From Peptostreptococcus sp. D1 (GTDB lineage Bacteria; Bacillota; Clostridia; Peptostreptococcales; Peptostreptococcaceae), in NCBI RefSeq assembly GCF_900112955.1, contig NZ_FONP01000006.1, forward strand, positions 1 through 64,000: a stretch of DNA of 64,000 nucleotides, read 5' to 3'. The notes under the pieces were generated by a model, which ran no database searches, was not told the DNA's origin, and saw only the letters and a program-made list of their open reading frames with translations. The position numbers were made by a program, and so were the translations under genes. Positions 1 through 7,609 of this stretch are shown one piece after another. How positions within the stretch are numbered: position 1 is the stretch's first letter; each line of letters opens with the position of its first letter.

Positions 1-4
1 CAAA

Positions 5-34
5 ATTTACATTTCACTATGATTCAATTATAAC
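5..34 (-). CRISPR. Leader-proximal repeat of a type I-B CRISPR array (array continues off the left edge)
   Basis: A 30-bp unit read on the minus strand begins GTTATAATTGAATC and ends GAAATGTAAAT, the form typical of clostridial and fusobacterial type I-B repeats, which start GTTNTAATTGAA and end AATGTAAAT. Only one copy is visible. In that orientation the leader lies at higher coordinates, next to cas2, and the spacers continue to the left beyond base 1. No second copy lies between 35 and 500 or upstream of cas3, so this is the leader end of the array. The call rests on similarity to the repeat family and on position, since periodicity cannot be shown. Confidence 0.8.
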
Positions 35-117
35 AGGTAAAAATACAACAGTTGCACTACAATGAATTCATCTATACATATTGTCGACCCACAACTACAT
101 AATACATCAATTTTGCT

Positions 118-153
118 ATTATTTCAAGATACAATGTTATTCCTTGAAATAAT
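118..153. repeat. Perfect 11-bp inverted repeat in the CRISPR leader
   Basis: ATTATTTCAAG at 118-128 is mirrored by CTTGAAATAAT at 143-153, with a 14-base loop. There is no T-run after it on the minus strand, so it is not an obvious terminator. It could be a protein site or a structured leader RNA. Confidence 0.6.
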
Positions 154-169
154 AACGAAAACTAATTCA

Positions 170-207
170 GTCGATCAACGCATTTTTATGCATTATCACA
201 CATCGAC
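170..207 (-). terminator. Hairpin directly after cas2
   Basis: GTCGAT at 170-175 pairs with ATCGAC at 202-207, and an inner GCAT-TTTT-ATGC hairpin lies between them. It begins five bases past the cas2 stop and may end the cas transcript, although the following T-run is weak. Confidence 0.4.
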
Positions 208-211
208 AATT

Positions 212-490
212 TTAAATAAACCTACTGGTAGCATCATCTACCTTTCCTAAAAAATTTTTCTTTAACCACTTCTCATCTCTACTTTGAAAAATAATAACCG
301 AATCCATATCTTTTCTGATACATTTTTTTAACTCCAATTCAAGTTCCATAAGCTTTAGTTTCGTTAAATTTCCTTCAAAAACGGATTTTTGAATGTGAGT
401 AAGATATTTTTTGCAAATCGAAAATACTTTTCTATGTACGTTAGCACTGTTTTCATCAGTACAAATATCATAAATCAGTATAATATACAT
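212..490 (-). CDS. cas2: CRISPR-associated endonuclease Cas2
   Basis: Small Cas2-family protein of 92 residues that forms the adaptation complex with Cas1 and helps insert new spacers at the leader end. The N-terminus MYIILIYDI is the ferredoxin-fold beta-1 strand with the conserved aspartate of the family. Two ATG codons are adjacent at 493 and 490; the second is chosen because GAGGTG then has normal spacing and the protein begins with the usual MYII. It is the last gene of cas3-cas4-cas1-cas2, starts 21 bases after cas1 and lies next to the array leader. Length and motif fit the family well. Confidence 0.93.
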   Translation of the reverse strand: MYIILIYDICTDENSANVHRKVFSICKKYLTHIQKSVFEGNLTKLKLMELELELKKCIRKDMDSVIIFQSRDEKWLKKNFLGKVDDATSRFI

Positions 491-513
491 CATTTCACCT
501 CTTAATTATAAAG

Positions 514-1506
514 CTACCACCAAATTTTAAATCCCTCATACTCTTTTTCACCAGTAATATGCTTAATCAACTTATAACACTCTACTCTGATCAAATACCT
601 ATAGGACACATTCCTTTTTAAATCCTTGTGTTTTACGGTTTTATTAATTCTATCATCAAATTCTTTAACAATCTTTTTTCTTCCCTTATCATTCAAATAC
701 ACGAAATTAGACTCTTTTTCAAAATCCTTATTAGTAATCTGATTCTTATTCAATATTGAAAATATCATCCTATCAACAATCAAAGGTTTAAATATTTCTG
801 TTATATCAAGAGAAAGTGAAAATCTTCTAGTTCCTGGTTCGTGCAAATAACTAATATATGGAGATAAATTAGTCTTATATATTTCTGAAAGAGCTACACT
901 GTATATCATCGAATTTAGGAATGATATCAAAGAATTTATCATATTGTCTGGAGGATTTTTTACTCTTTTATCAAAATCTATATTTTGTTTAATTATTTTA
1001 TTCCAAGTAGAGTAATATATTTTTCTAATGTTTCCTTCTACTCCCATCAATTCATGTACATCAGCCACATTATTTATTCCTCTTCTTAAAAATTCTATCT
1101 GGTTCATCTCGTCAGATAAATCGACATCTCTAGAATTATAATATCTTAAATTCCTATAAATATTGTGAGATGCCGCGTCAATAATTTTTTTCGCAATAAT
1201 GAGCCTCCTATCGCCATGATTATAGTGTTCAACTTGATTTACCAATATAAACCCAGAACCAATTTTATCTCTTGGAAAAAAACTTCCACTATAGAATCCA
1301 TAATAGTTAAACACGTGCATAGAAACATTATTTTGTGACATAAAATTTAATGCTTTTGTATTTAAATTTGCTTCACCAAATAAAAATATTTCGTCCAGTG
1401 TCTCAATCTTCAGATTCTTATTTATGCCTGAATCAGTACAATATTCCAAATTATTATCTCTTCTTTTGATATCCCCATTACTAAATAAATAGAAAGTCTC
1501 TCCCAT
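514..1506 (-). CDS. cas1: CRISPR-associated integrase Cas1 (type I-B)
   Basis: The 330-residue Cas1 integrase, which with Cas2 captures prespacers and joins them to the first repeat. The metal site is visible: Glu157 (GVEGNIR), His222 (YLHEPGTRRFS) and Asp234/Glu237 (LDITEIFKP), matching the Glu-His-Asp/Glu triad of the family. An N-terminal beta domain covers about residues 1-75 and a helical catalytic domain the rest. The start at 1506 has AAGGAGA eight bases upstream. It sits between cas4 and cas2, the normal type I-B order. It is full length with no broken motif. Confidence 0.96.
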   Translation of the reverse strand: MGETFYLFSNGDIKRRDNNLEYCTDSGINKNLKIETLDEIFLFGEANLNTKALNFMSQNNVSMHVFNYYGFYSGSFFPRDKIGSGFILVNQVEHYNHGDRRLIIAKKIIDAASHNIYRNLRYYNSRDVDLSDEMNQIEFLRRGINNVADVHELMGVEGNIRKIYYSTWNKIIKQNIDFDKRVKNPPDNMINSLISFLNSMIYSVALSEIYKTNLSPYISYLHEPGTRRFSLSLDITEIFKPLIVDRMIFSILNKNQITNKDFEKESNFVYLNDKGRKKIVKEFDDRINKTVKHKDLKRNVSYRYLIRVECYKLIKHITGEKEYEGFKIWW

Positions 1507-1539
1507 ACTTAAATCTCCTTATTTAATATAATTCTAAAT

Positions 1540-2031
1540 CTAACAAAAACAATACTCGTAAAAAGCACATTTACTACAAACTTTATTATTAAGATTACTC
1601 GGCGCTATTTCAAGTTTTTTTATCCTTTTTATGTCCAGTATTATTTTATCCATTTCTATTTTATCATCATTAGATAATGTAACTTCTTTTCTTTCTTTTA
1701 GTAACGGATAATCAATTATCCCCTTTTCAATATTTAAACCCTTTTTACGAAGATAATATAAATAATACTTCATTTGCCATATACTAGCTTCCTCTATCGA
1801 TTTTGATTTTTTTATATCGTGAAGTACTCTCCAGTTTTTCATAAAATCAATATTAATCGTATCGTCAATAGATATATGCTTATCTGCTCTTAAATAACAG
1901 GATTCATCAATAAGTTTACCAATCCCTACATTTTCACTTTCCGACTCTAAATTTATATTTTTTAAGTGGTACCATAATTTTTTATGGCAAACAAAATAAT
2001 AATATACCATTAGTCCTGTTATTCTATCCAT
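1540..2031 (-). CDS. cas4: CRISPR-associated exonuclease Cas4
   Basis: RecB-like Cas4 nuclease of 163 residues that trims prespacers and sets their PAM and orientation before integration. Four cysteines suited to a 4Fe-4S cluster are present: Cys15 (VCHKKLW) and Cys152, Cys155 and Cys161 at the C-terminus. The PD-(D/E)xK core can be traced as Asp62, Asp72-x-Lys74 and Gln86xxxTyr90. The start is preceded by GGAGG. Its position between cas3 and cas1 is the type I-B arrangement. The second acidic residue of the core is Asp rather than the more usual Glu, a tolerated change. Confidence 0.94.
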   Translation of the reverse strand: MDRITGLMVYYYFVCHKKLWYHLKNINLESESENVGIGKLIDESCYLRADKHISIDDTINIDFMKNWRVLHDIKKSKSIEEASIWQMKYYLYYLRKKGLNIEKGIIDYPLLKERKEVTLSNDDKIEMDKIILDIKRIKKLEIAPSNLNNKVCSKCAFYEYCFC

Positions 2032-2056
2032 TAACTAACCTCCACACGCATTATAC

Positions 2057-4357
2057 TTATACCATCCTATCAGAAATATCCTCAACTGTTTCTTTCTTTA
2101 CCTTATTGATTCTGCTAATCCCCAAAATTTCATCATATTCTATATCTGCCACTATTATTTCAAAATATCTAGAAATTGATATTTTTTGTAAATTCAAATT
2201 AGCAAAAATATATACTGGAATACTAACCGTCAAACTTTGAATATACTCTTTTGACTTTAACTTCTCTGCTCTCAATATTTTTATTTCCTCACCATTTTCA
2301 ACTTTTGATTTTAAATTATTTATGTGCTTCTCCAATTCTAAATAATTATCTTCATACACCGATTTTGGAATAACTTCAATGGTATTGATATTCCTAAATA
2401 ACCTTAATACATCTTTTTTATTCATTTCATTTACATATAGAAAATTTATGTATTTGATAGATTGCGCGTATTCCTTATAATAATCTGTTTTCTTAATATT
2501 CTCTGCTGAGTACACTTTTTTTATTAATTTTTGCTTTTCATTTTCATTAATTATTCCATCGACTTCCTTAATACACTCACGGCTAAGTTCAAAAATATCC
2601 CTGTCTATAACACTTCCTATTCCACTTGGAATATTATTGCAGTCGCCAATAAAAATAAAACAATTATATCCATTTTCAGTAAATTCCCTTTTTCTATAAC
2701 ATCTTCCAAGCCTTTGGAATAATCCATTTAAATCGGATAATTCTGTTATAAGTACATCAAAATCAATATCTAAAGATGCTTCGACAACTTGAGTGCAAAT
2801 CCAAATCCCTGCTTCACTATTACCTTTTTCAGTGAAAGAAAGAATTTCTTTTTCTATTTTTTCCCTATCCCTTTTTATAAAGCCCCCATGAAATAAGTGT
2901 ATTTTTCCAAAAAGATTACCATCTCCATATAAATCATTGAATAACTGCTGTGCTTTTTTTACAGTATTGCAGATAACCAAAACCTTATTGTTGTCATATT
3001 TTTGCTTAATAAAATCGGAATTTATATTGCCATCAATAACTTTTATACTATGTCGTTTTAAGTCCGTTAAAAAGGGTTTTGGCGTTTCAAATTCGATGCC
3101 TTTTTTCTTCATTTCATCTATTATGAATGGAGGCATAGTAGCCGTTAATATTGCAAATTTTCCTCCCAAACTCACAATATACTCAAGCGCTATAATGATA
3201 ATTGCAATAAGGCTCGGACTATACATCTGTATTTCATCAATAATCACTTTTGAATATGATAATGTAGCCATTTTGACCTCACAACCCAAATATTTAAATA
3301 CAAAATCAAAAATTTGGTCAATCGTGCATATTGTTATTGGCACACGTAACTGTCTAGTTCTATATATGTAATCGTCTAAATCGAATTTTAATTCGTCTTC
3401 TTCTAACAACTTGATATATTGAGATGCAATATCTGAGTGCAATAAACCAACTTTTTCCGAAATATTTCCCGATAATTGAGAGATAACTCTACTGTATATA
3501 GAGTTAATTGCAGTTTTTAATGGTAAGGTAAAAAAACCCTTATTATTTCCTATCCATAGTAAACCAGCTTCGGTTTTTCCCATACCAGTTTGTGCAATTG
3601 CCACAATATTTTTATCTTTATTCTCAATCATATATTTTTGCAACTCATTCCAACAAGCATTTTTATTTGTCTTTTTAAACTCACTAAGAATATTCTCCAT
3701 GTGTAATTCTAAAAAATCATTTTTATATTCTATTTTTTCATGAGAGCTAGCTGCATAATCTATCTTGTTCAACATACCTTTTATTTTGCAAAATTCGAGA
3801 TATATGTTTCTATTATTATTGTTAATATCATCGCATACACCTGGAATTTCAAATCTAAAATACTTTTGACTAGGTATTTTTTTCACAGATATTCCCTCTA
3901 GTTCTTTGGATAAAAAATTAATCTTCTTGCTTCTAAGTTTCTCCAACTCATCCTGTAATAATTTTTTCACATCTTGATAATCACCTTCCATACTTTTTCT
4001 ATTATGGTGAAAATATATTGATGCAGCAAGTATATTTCTTCTAACCAAATCATAGTTATCTATTTTTTTGATATTGTAATCATCATCAAAAACTGTTTTA
4101 TAATCAATGAATCCAATACTTAAATAACCATGAGGTATTTCATCTTCTCCATTTTTATTTAATTCGCCTCTTATTTTCTTTTGAAATTTTTCATTAATTT
4201 TTCCCATATCATGATAAATTATGGCCTTTTTTAGTAGCATCCAATCAATGCTTATTTCCGGATATATCGATTTAAACTCATTGTAACTTTCTAAAAGAGC
4301 CAACGTATGTTCTTCCAGTGTTTCTCTCGGATTCGATTTTGCTAAATACTCTTCCAT
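2057..4357 (-). CDS. cas3: CRISPR-associated nuclease-helicase Cas3 (HD domain + DExH helicase)
   Basis: Cas3 of 766 residues, the effector that unwinds and degrades DNA marked by Cascade. The N-terminal HD nuclease shows His17, His49-Asp50 (YHDMGK), His76 and His117-His118. The superfamily 2 helicase follows: Walker A TGMGKT at 257-262, DEIQ at 374-377, LTATMP near 404 and the motif VI region FQRLGRCYR near 547-555. The start has AAGGAGA upstream. It is the first gene of the operon. In type I-B loci cas6, cas8b, cas7 and cas5 usually precede cas3; here only non-coding DNA and a divergent-family gene lie upstream, so the effector complex must be encoded elsewhere or lost. Confidence 0.95.
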   Translation of the reverse strand: MEEYLAKSNPRETLEEHTLALLESYNEFKSIYPEISIDWMLLKKAIIYHDMGKINEKFQKKIRGELNKNGEDEIPHGYLSIGFIDYKTVFDDDYNIKKIDNYDLVRRNILAASIYFHHNRKSMEGDYQDVKKLLQDELEKLRSKKINFLSKELEGISVKKIPSQKYFRFEIPGVCDDINNNNRNIYLEFCKIKGMLNKIDYAASSHEKIEYKNDFLELHMENILSEFKKTNKNACWNELQKYMIENKDKNIVAIAQTGMGKTEAGLLWIGNNKGFFTLPLKTAINSIYSRVISQLSGNISEKVGLLHSDIASQYIKLLEEDELKFDLDDYIYRTRQLRVPITICTIDQIFDFVFKYLGCEVKMATLSYSKVIIDEIQMYSPSLIAIIIIALEYIVSLGGKFAILTATMPPFIIDEMKKKGIEFETPKPFLTDLKRHSIKVIDGNINSDFIKQKYDNNKVLVICNTVKKAQQLFNDLYGDGNLFGKIHLFHGGFIKRDREKIEKEILSFTEKGNSEAGIWICTQVVEASLDIDFDVLITELSDLNGLFQRLGRCYRKREFTENGYNCFIFIGDCNNIPSGIGSVIDRDIFELSRECIKEVDGIINENEKQKLIKKVYSAENIKKTDYYKEYAQSIKYINFLYVNEMNKKDVLRLFRNINTIEVIPKSVYEDNYLELEKHINNLKSKVENGEEIKILRAEKLKSKEYIQSLTVSIPVYIFANLNLQKISISRYFEIIVADIEYDEILGISRINKVKKETVEDISDRMV

Positions 4358-4586
4358 TTTTTCTCCTTACTATTTGTAAAGTATGAGGATTACATTTTAT
4401 TAACTCAGCGTCTTTAATGATATATTTTTCCTTTAGTTGTCTAATTAACAAAATATATTTACAATCTTCAAGTGATAAACTAACAATACCACACAAATAT
4501 AATTCCTCTATATCTTGTTTTATGTCTTCAAAAACAAGCCATTATTGCAAATAGCCAATAACGCTTAATATTTCTAACCTATTAAA

Positions 4587-4615
4587 ATAATATAACAAAA
4601 AAAAGTTGATTTCAA
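4587..4615 (-). promoter_or_regulatory. Predicted promoter of the cas operon
   Basis: On the minus strand TTGAAA (4610-4615) and TATTAT (4587-4592) are 17 bases apart. It would leave a 5' leader of about 220 bases before cas3. The leader contains a short open frame without recognisable homology. Confidence 0.5.
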
Positions 4616-4702
4616 TATCAAATCTAATATATACAAAATATTAATAATTGAGTGTACATATCATTAATTCGATAGATATTGTTTACCAATTTCAAGCATT
4701 AA

Positions 4703-4758
4703 AATACCCCACTTCTATACTCACACAGTATCACTGCAAAAGAAAAAAATGGGGTATT
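4703..4758 (-). terminator. Inverted repeat after the nitroreductase gene, probable terminator
   Basis: AATACCCCA at 4703-4711 is mirrored by TGGGGTATT at 4750-4758; inside, ATACT and AGTAT form a second short stem. On the minus strand the stem is followed by TTTTAATG. The loop is large for a simple terminator. The remaining bases between 4616 and 4823 show no gene. Confidence 0.45.
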
Positions 4759-4823
4759 AATCCGAATACTAGGACTAATATATATTAACTTTATATTCCT
4801 TGGTTATATACATCCTCAAATAG

Positions 4824-5450
4824 TTATTTAACGAATTTCACTCTCTTCGATATATCTTCCTTTTCTTTTTCATCAGGTTCAGAAATAATTCCACCGAACG
4901 GCATCTGAGCATCTAGCACATAGCTATCAGGCAAATCAAATAAATCCCTAACTGTCTGATCTATTGCTGGATTGTAGTGCTGTAAACTCGCTCCAATTCC
5001 CAGCTCTCTCAATCCACTCCACAATGAAATCTGTAGCATTGCAGATGATTGACTCGCCCATTTAGGAAAATTCTCAGCATATAGTGGAAATTGATCCTGA
5101 AGTCCCTTTACCACATTCTTATCATAGAAATAAAGAATTGTTCCGTAACCACTCTTAAAACTATCGATTTTTTCTCTTGCAACCTTTCCACCGAATGAGT
5201 CATATATTTTGTCCCAAAGCTCATCTTGTTTTGAGCCTGTTGCAACAACAATCCTTGTACTCTTCATATTAAATGCATCTGGTATCAATTCGGTAGCTTC
5301 ATTAATCAACTCAACAACCTTGTCCTCTGAAACTGGCATATCCTTATTAATTCCGTAATATGTCCTTCTCTCCCTTAAACTTTCTAATATCTTCATTTTC
5401 CATTTTTGTATATGATCTACATTTAAATCATATACTCTCCTTTCCTTCAT
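4824..5450 (-). CDS. Nitroreductase-family oxidoreductase (Frm2/Hbn1-like)
   Basis: A 208-residue flavin-dependent nitroreductase-like protein. The opening of the domain (LRERRTYYGI), the central WASQSSAMLQISLW segment, LRELGIGASLQHYNP and the closing MPFGGI match the subfamily related to yeast Frm2/Hbn1 (COG3560), whose members reduce nitroaromatics or respond to fatty acid and redox stress. The substrate here is unknown. Translation may start at 5450 or at the in-frame ATG at 5396 (190 residues), which fits the family length better; neither has a convincing ribosome binding site. It is a single gene with a probable terminator after it. Confidence 0.85.
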   Translation of the reverse strand: MKERRVYDLNVDHIQKWKMKILESLRERRTYYGINKDMPVSEDKVVELINEATELIPDAFNMKSTRIVVATGSKQDELWDKIYDSFGGKVAREKIDSFKSGYGTILYFYDKNVVKGLQDQFPLYAENFPKWASQSSAMLQISLWSGLRELGIGASLQHYNPAIDQTVRDLFDLPDSYVLDAQMPFGGIISEPDEKEKEDISKRVKFVK

Positions 5451-5709
5451 TATTTTATTATTAATTTTTATCTTCCATCTTTTGATAATATTAATATACC
5501 CCTAATTAGATGCAAATATTCATACAAACTTTATTTTTCTTTAGAAATAGTATATAATTTTATTTATAGATATTATGATTCACTAGAATTCAATATATTC
5601 ACTAAAGTAATATTTCGTAATACAAAAAATAATACTTGAATATATCAAACAGATATACTAATGTATGCTTGTAAATATAAAATAAATTAATTTTGGAGAA
5701 AGGGTAAAA

Positions 5710-6513
5710 ATGAGGTTAATTAACAACAAATTAGAAGAAATAAGAATTACAAGAAAGAAAAACATCAAAATATTGTGCACATTAATATTTTTATTTTTTA
5801 ATATCCTATTCCTTACTGGCTGTAGTAATTTATCATCTAACAATAGCAATTTTTATGAAACAGCAAAAGTTACAAAGGTAGTAGACGGAGATACCATCAA
5901 TATACAAGTAAATGAAAAAAATTACAAGGTTAGGATGATAGGTGTAGATACTCCTGAAACTGTCCATCCAAGCAAACCAATCCAATTCTATGGTCGAGAA
6001 GCTAGTGACTATACCAAAAAAAATTTAACTGACAAAACTGTGTACCTGCAAAAGGACGTTTCAGATACAGATAAATATGGACGGCTTTTAAGATATGTTT
6101 GGACAACGCCACCAAGTAGTGACAATCCTTCCGAGGAGGAGATTATAGAATATATGTACAACGCTAATTTGGTAAAAAATGGGTATGCACATGCGTATAC
6201 CTATCAACCTAATAGTAGATACAGTGATTTGTTTTCCAAGCTACAATCATCTGCTCGTGAAAAAAACATCGGACTTTGGAATACAGATTTAGAGAAAAAA
6301 TTCAATAACAGTAATTCTGGTGAAAAAAATATTTCAATAAACTCAAAAAAATCAAGTGATGCTACATCAAATAAGATTAAAGGTAATAAAAAAAGCAAAA
6401 TATATCATTTGCCAGGTTCAAAGACTTATAGCCAAGTAAGCGAAAAAAATACAGTGTATTTTAACACTGAACAGGATGCTATAGACGCCGGTTACAAAAA
6501 ATCTGGAAATTAA
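5710..6513 (+). CDS. Secreted thermonuclease-family lipoprotein
   Basis: A 267-residue staphylococcal-nuclease-type (SNase) lipoprotein. Residues 20-38 form a signal peptide with the lipobox LTGC (Cys38), so the mature protein should be anchored on the outer face of the membrane. The SNase domain runs from about residue 50 to 200 with VVDGDTINI, VRMIGVDTPE and DKYGRLLRYV, which hold the metal-binding Asp residues and catalytic Arg and Glu. A linker rich in Asn, Ser and Lys leads to a C-terminal module beginning KIYHLPGSKTY and ending DAIDAGYKKS, found on other extracellular nucleases. GGAGAAAGGG precedes the start. It is a monocistronic gene that probably degrades external DNA or RNA. Confidence 0.92.
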   Translation: MRLINNKLEEIRITRKKNIKILCTLIFLFFNILFLTGCSNLSSNNSNFYETAKVTKVVDGDTINIQVNEKNYKVRMIGVDTPETVHPSKPIQFYGREASDYTKKNLTDKTVYLQKDVSDTDKYGRLLRYVWTTPPSSDNPSEEEIIEYMYNANLVKNGYAHAYTYQPNSRYSDLFSKLQSSAREKNIGLWNTDLEKKFNNSNSGEKNISINSKKSSDATSNKIKGNKKSKIYHLPGSKTYSQVSEKNTVYFNTEQDAIDAGYKKSGN

Positions 6514-6528
6514 ATATTTTATCAAATA

Positions 6529-6585
6529 AAATGGCTAAACTAAGCACACAATATAAAAATATTTTGTGCCAAAATTTAGCCATTT
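6529..6585. terminator. Bidirectional terminator
   Basis: AAATGGCTAAA (6529-6539) pairs with TTTAGCCATTT (6575-6585), and GCACA/TGTGC extends the inner stem. It separates two convergent genes and has A/T-rich flanks on both sides. Confidence 0.8.
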
Positions 6586-6587
6586 AT

Positions 6588-7538
6588 CTATTTTCTTGCT
6601 TTATCCACAATTTCCATTACTAAAACACTATGATTCATTCTATCGTTGGCAGATTTAAGGTCTTTTTCATCAATAATTCTCTTGAATTCCTTAAATTCAC
6701 TGTACATTCTATGCTCGTGCTCATTGATGTTAAATTCCTTTATATTACCTTGAATATTTTCTATTATTTTAGGAACAGAATTAGTCGCTCCGTTCACAAC
6801 AAAGCTACCTTTTTCGCCCTGCACAGTTGTCCTAATCTCGGATGTTGAATCCTTAGCACCTATACAAATCACCTTTGTTGCTTCGTATTCCATAATCAGT
6901 ATTCCTGATGTATCAATTTCATTATCAATATTTGCCACATATTCAACCCTCCTTGGTCTGCCAAGTAACCCAACAACAAAATGAATGTTGTAAATATTTA
7001 TATCCATCAAGGCACCTCCACCCTTTTGTGGATCAAATGCTGGTAAAATTATACCTTTCTTGAATGCATCATATCTAGATGAATATTGCGAATAATTGCA
7101 TTCTATTATTTTTACATCGCCAATACGTTTTAAATTACTTTTTATGTACTCATAATTGCTTAGATATTGATTGGTTATTGCCTCTATCAATATTATATTT
7201 TTTTCCTCAGCAAGCTCCTTTATTTCAATCAATTGGTCCATATTCAGAGTAAATGGTTTTTCACAGATTACATTTTTACCGAACAACAATGCTTTTTTTG
7301 AATACTCATAATGAAGATGATTAGGAATTCCAATGTATATGGTGTCTATTTCCTTACTTTCCAGCATCTTTTCATAATCAGTAAATATTTTTTCGATACT
7401 AAATATTTCTTTCAACTCAATTAACTTTTGTCTACTTCTTTCAGTTCCTGATATTCCGACTATTTCAATATCTAACTCTTTTAATATTGGCAACACATCG
7501 TTTACTATCATTCCGGATCCAACAATTCCTAGCTTCAT
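6588..7538 (-). CDS. Gfo/Idh/MocA-family NAD(P)-dependent oxidoreductase
   Basis: A 316-residue oxidoreductase. The N-terminal Rossmann fold begins MKLGIVGSGMIVND; the family signature CEKPFTLN (the EKP lysine) lies near residue 90, and the C-terminal alpha/beta domain holds GGGALMDINIYNIHF, with Asp and His of the proposed catalytic region. Members act on sugars, inositols or related polyols; the substrate cannot be told from the sequence. AAGGAGA precedes the ATG. It stands alone, facing the nuclease gene across a shared terminator and downstream of transketolase, but with its own start region. Confidence 0.9.
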   Translation of the reverse strand: MKLGIVGSGMIVNDVLPILKELDIEIVGISGTERSRQKLIELKEIFSIEKIFTDYEKMLESKEIDTIYIGIPNHLHYEYSKKALLFGKNVICEKPFTLNMDQLIEIKELAEEKNIILIEAITNQYLSNYEYIKSNLKRIGDVKIIECNYSQYSSRYDAFKKGIILPAFDPQKGGGALMDINIYNIHFVVGLLGRPRRVEYVANIDNEIDTSGILIMEYEATKVICIGAKDSTSEIRTTVQGEKGSFVVNGATNSVPKIIENIQGNIKEFNINEHEHRMYSEFKEFKRIIDEKDLKSANDRMNHSVLVMEIVDKARK

Positions 7539-7566
7539 AATAATCTCCTTTTATTTAACCCAAAAA

Positions 7567-7593
7567 GAGGAGGTGTATTCAGCACTCCCCCTC
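7567..7593 (-). terminator. Terminator of the transketolase gene
   Basis: On the minus strand a GAGG...GTG / CACCTCCTC stem with a small bulge is followed by TTTTT. It lies between the transketolase stop and the oxidoreductase start. Confidence 0.7.
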
Positions 7594-7609
7594 AATTTAT
7601 TTCAATTTA

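Larger units (their letters stand above)
35..211 (-). promoter_or_regulatory. CRISPR leader between cas2 and the first repeat
   Basis: An AT-rich stretch of 177 bases between the cas2 stop and the first repeat, without a credible gene. It holds two inverted repeats, listed separately. By position it should carry the array promoter and the sites that direct spacer acquisition to the first repeat; that role is inferred. Confidence 0.6.

Noticed and set aside
62-250. Plus-strand open frame across the CRISPR leader and the end of cas2
   Set aside because: It overlaps cas2 on the other strand, has no ribosome binding site and no protein-like features.
4379-4823. Search for a second CRISPR array upstream of cas3
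   Set aside because: No copy of the 30-bp repeat or any other regular repeat was seen.
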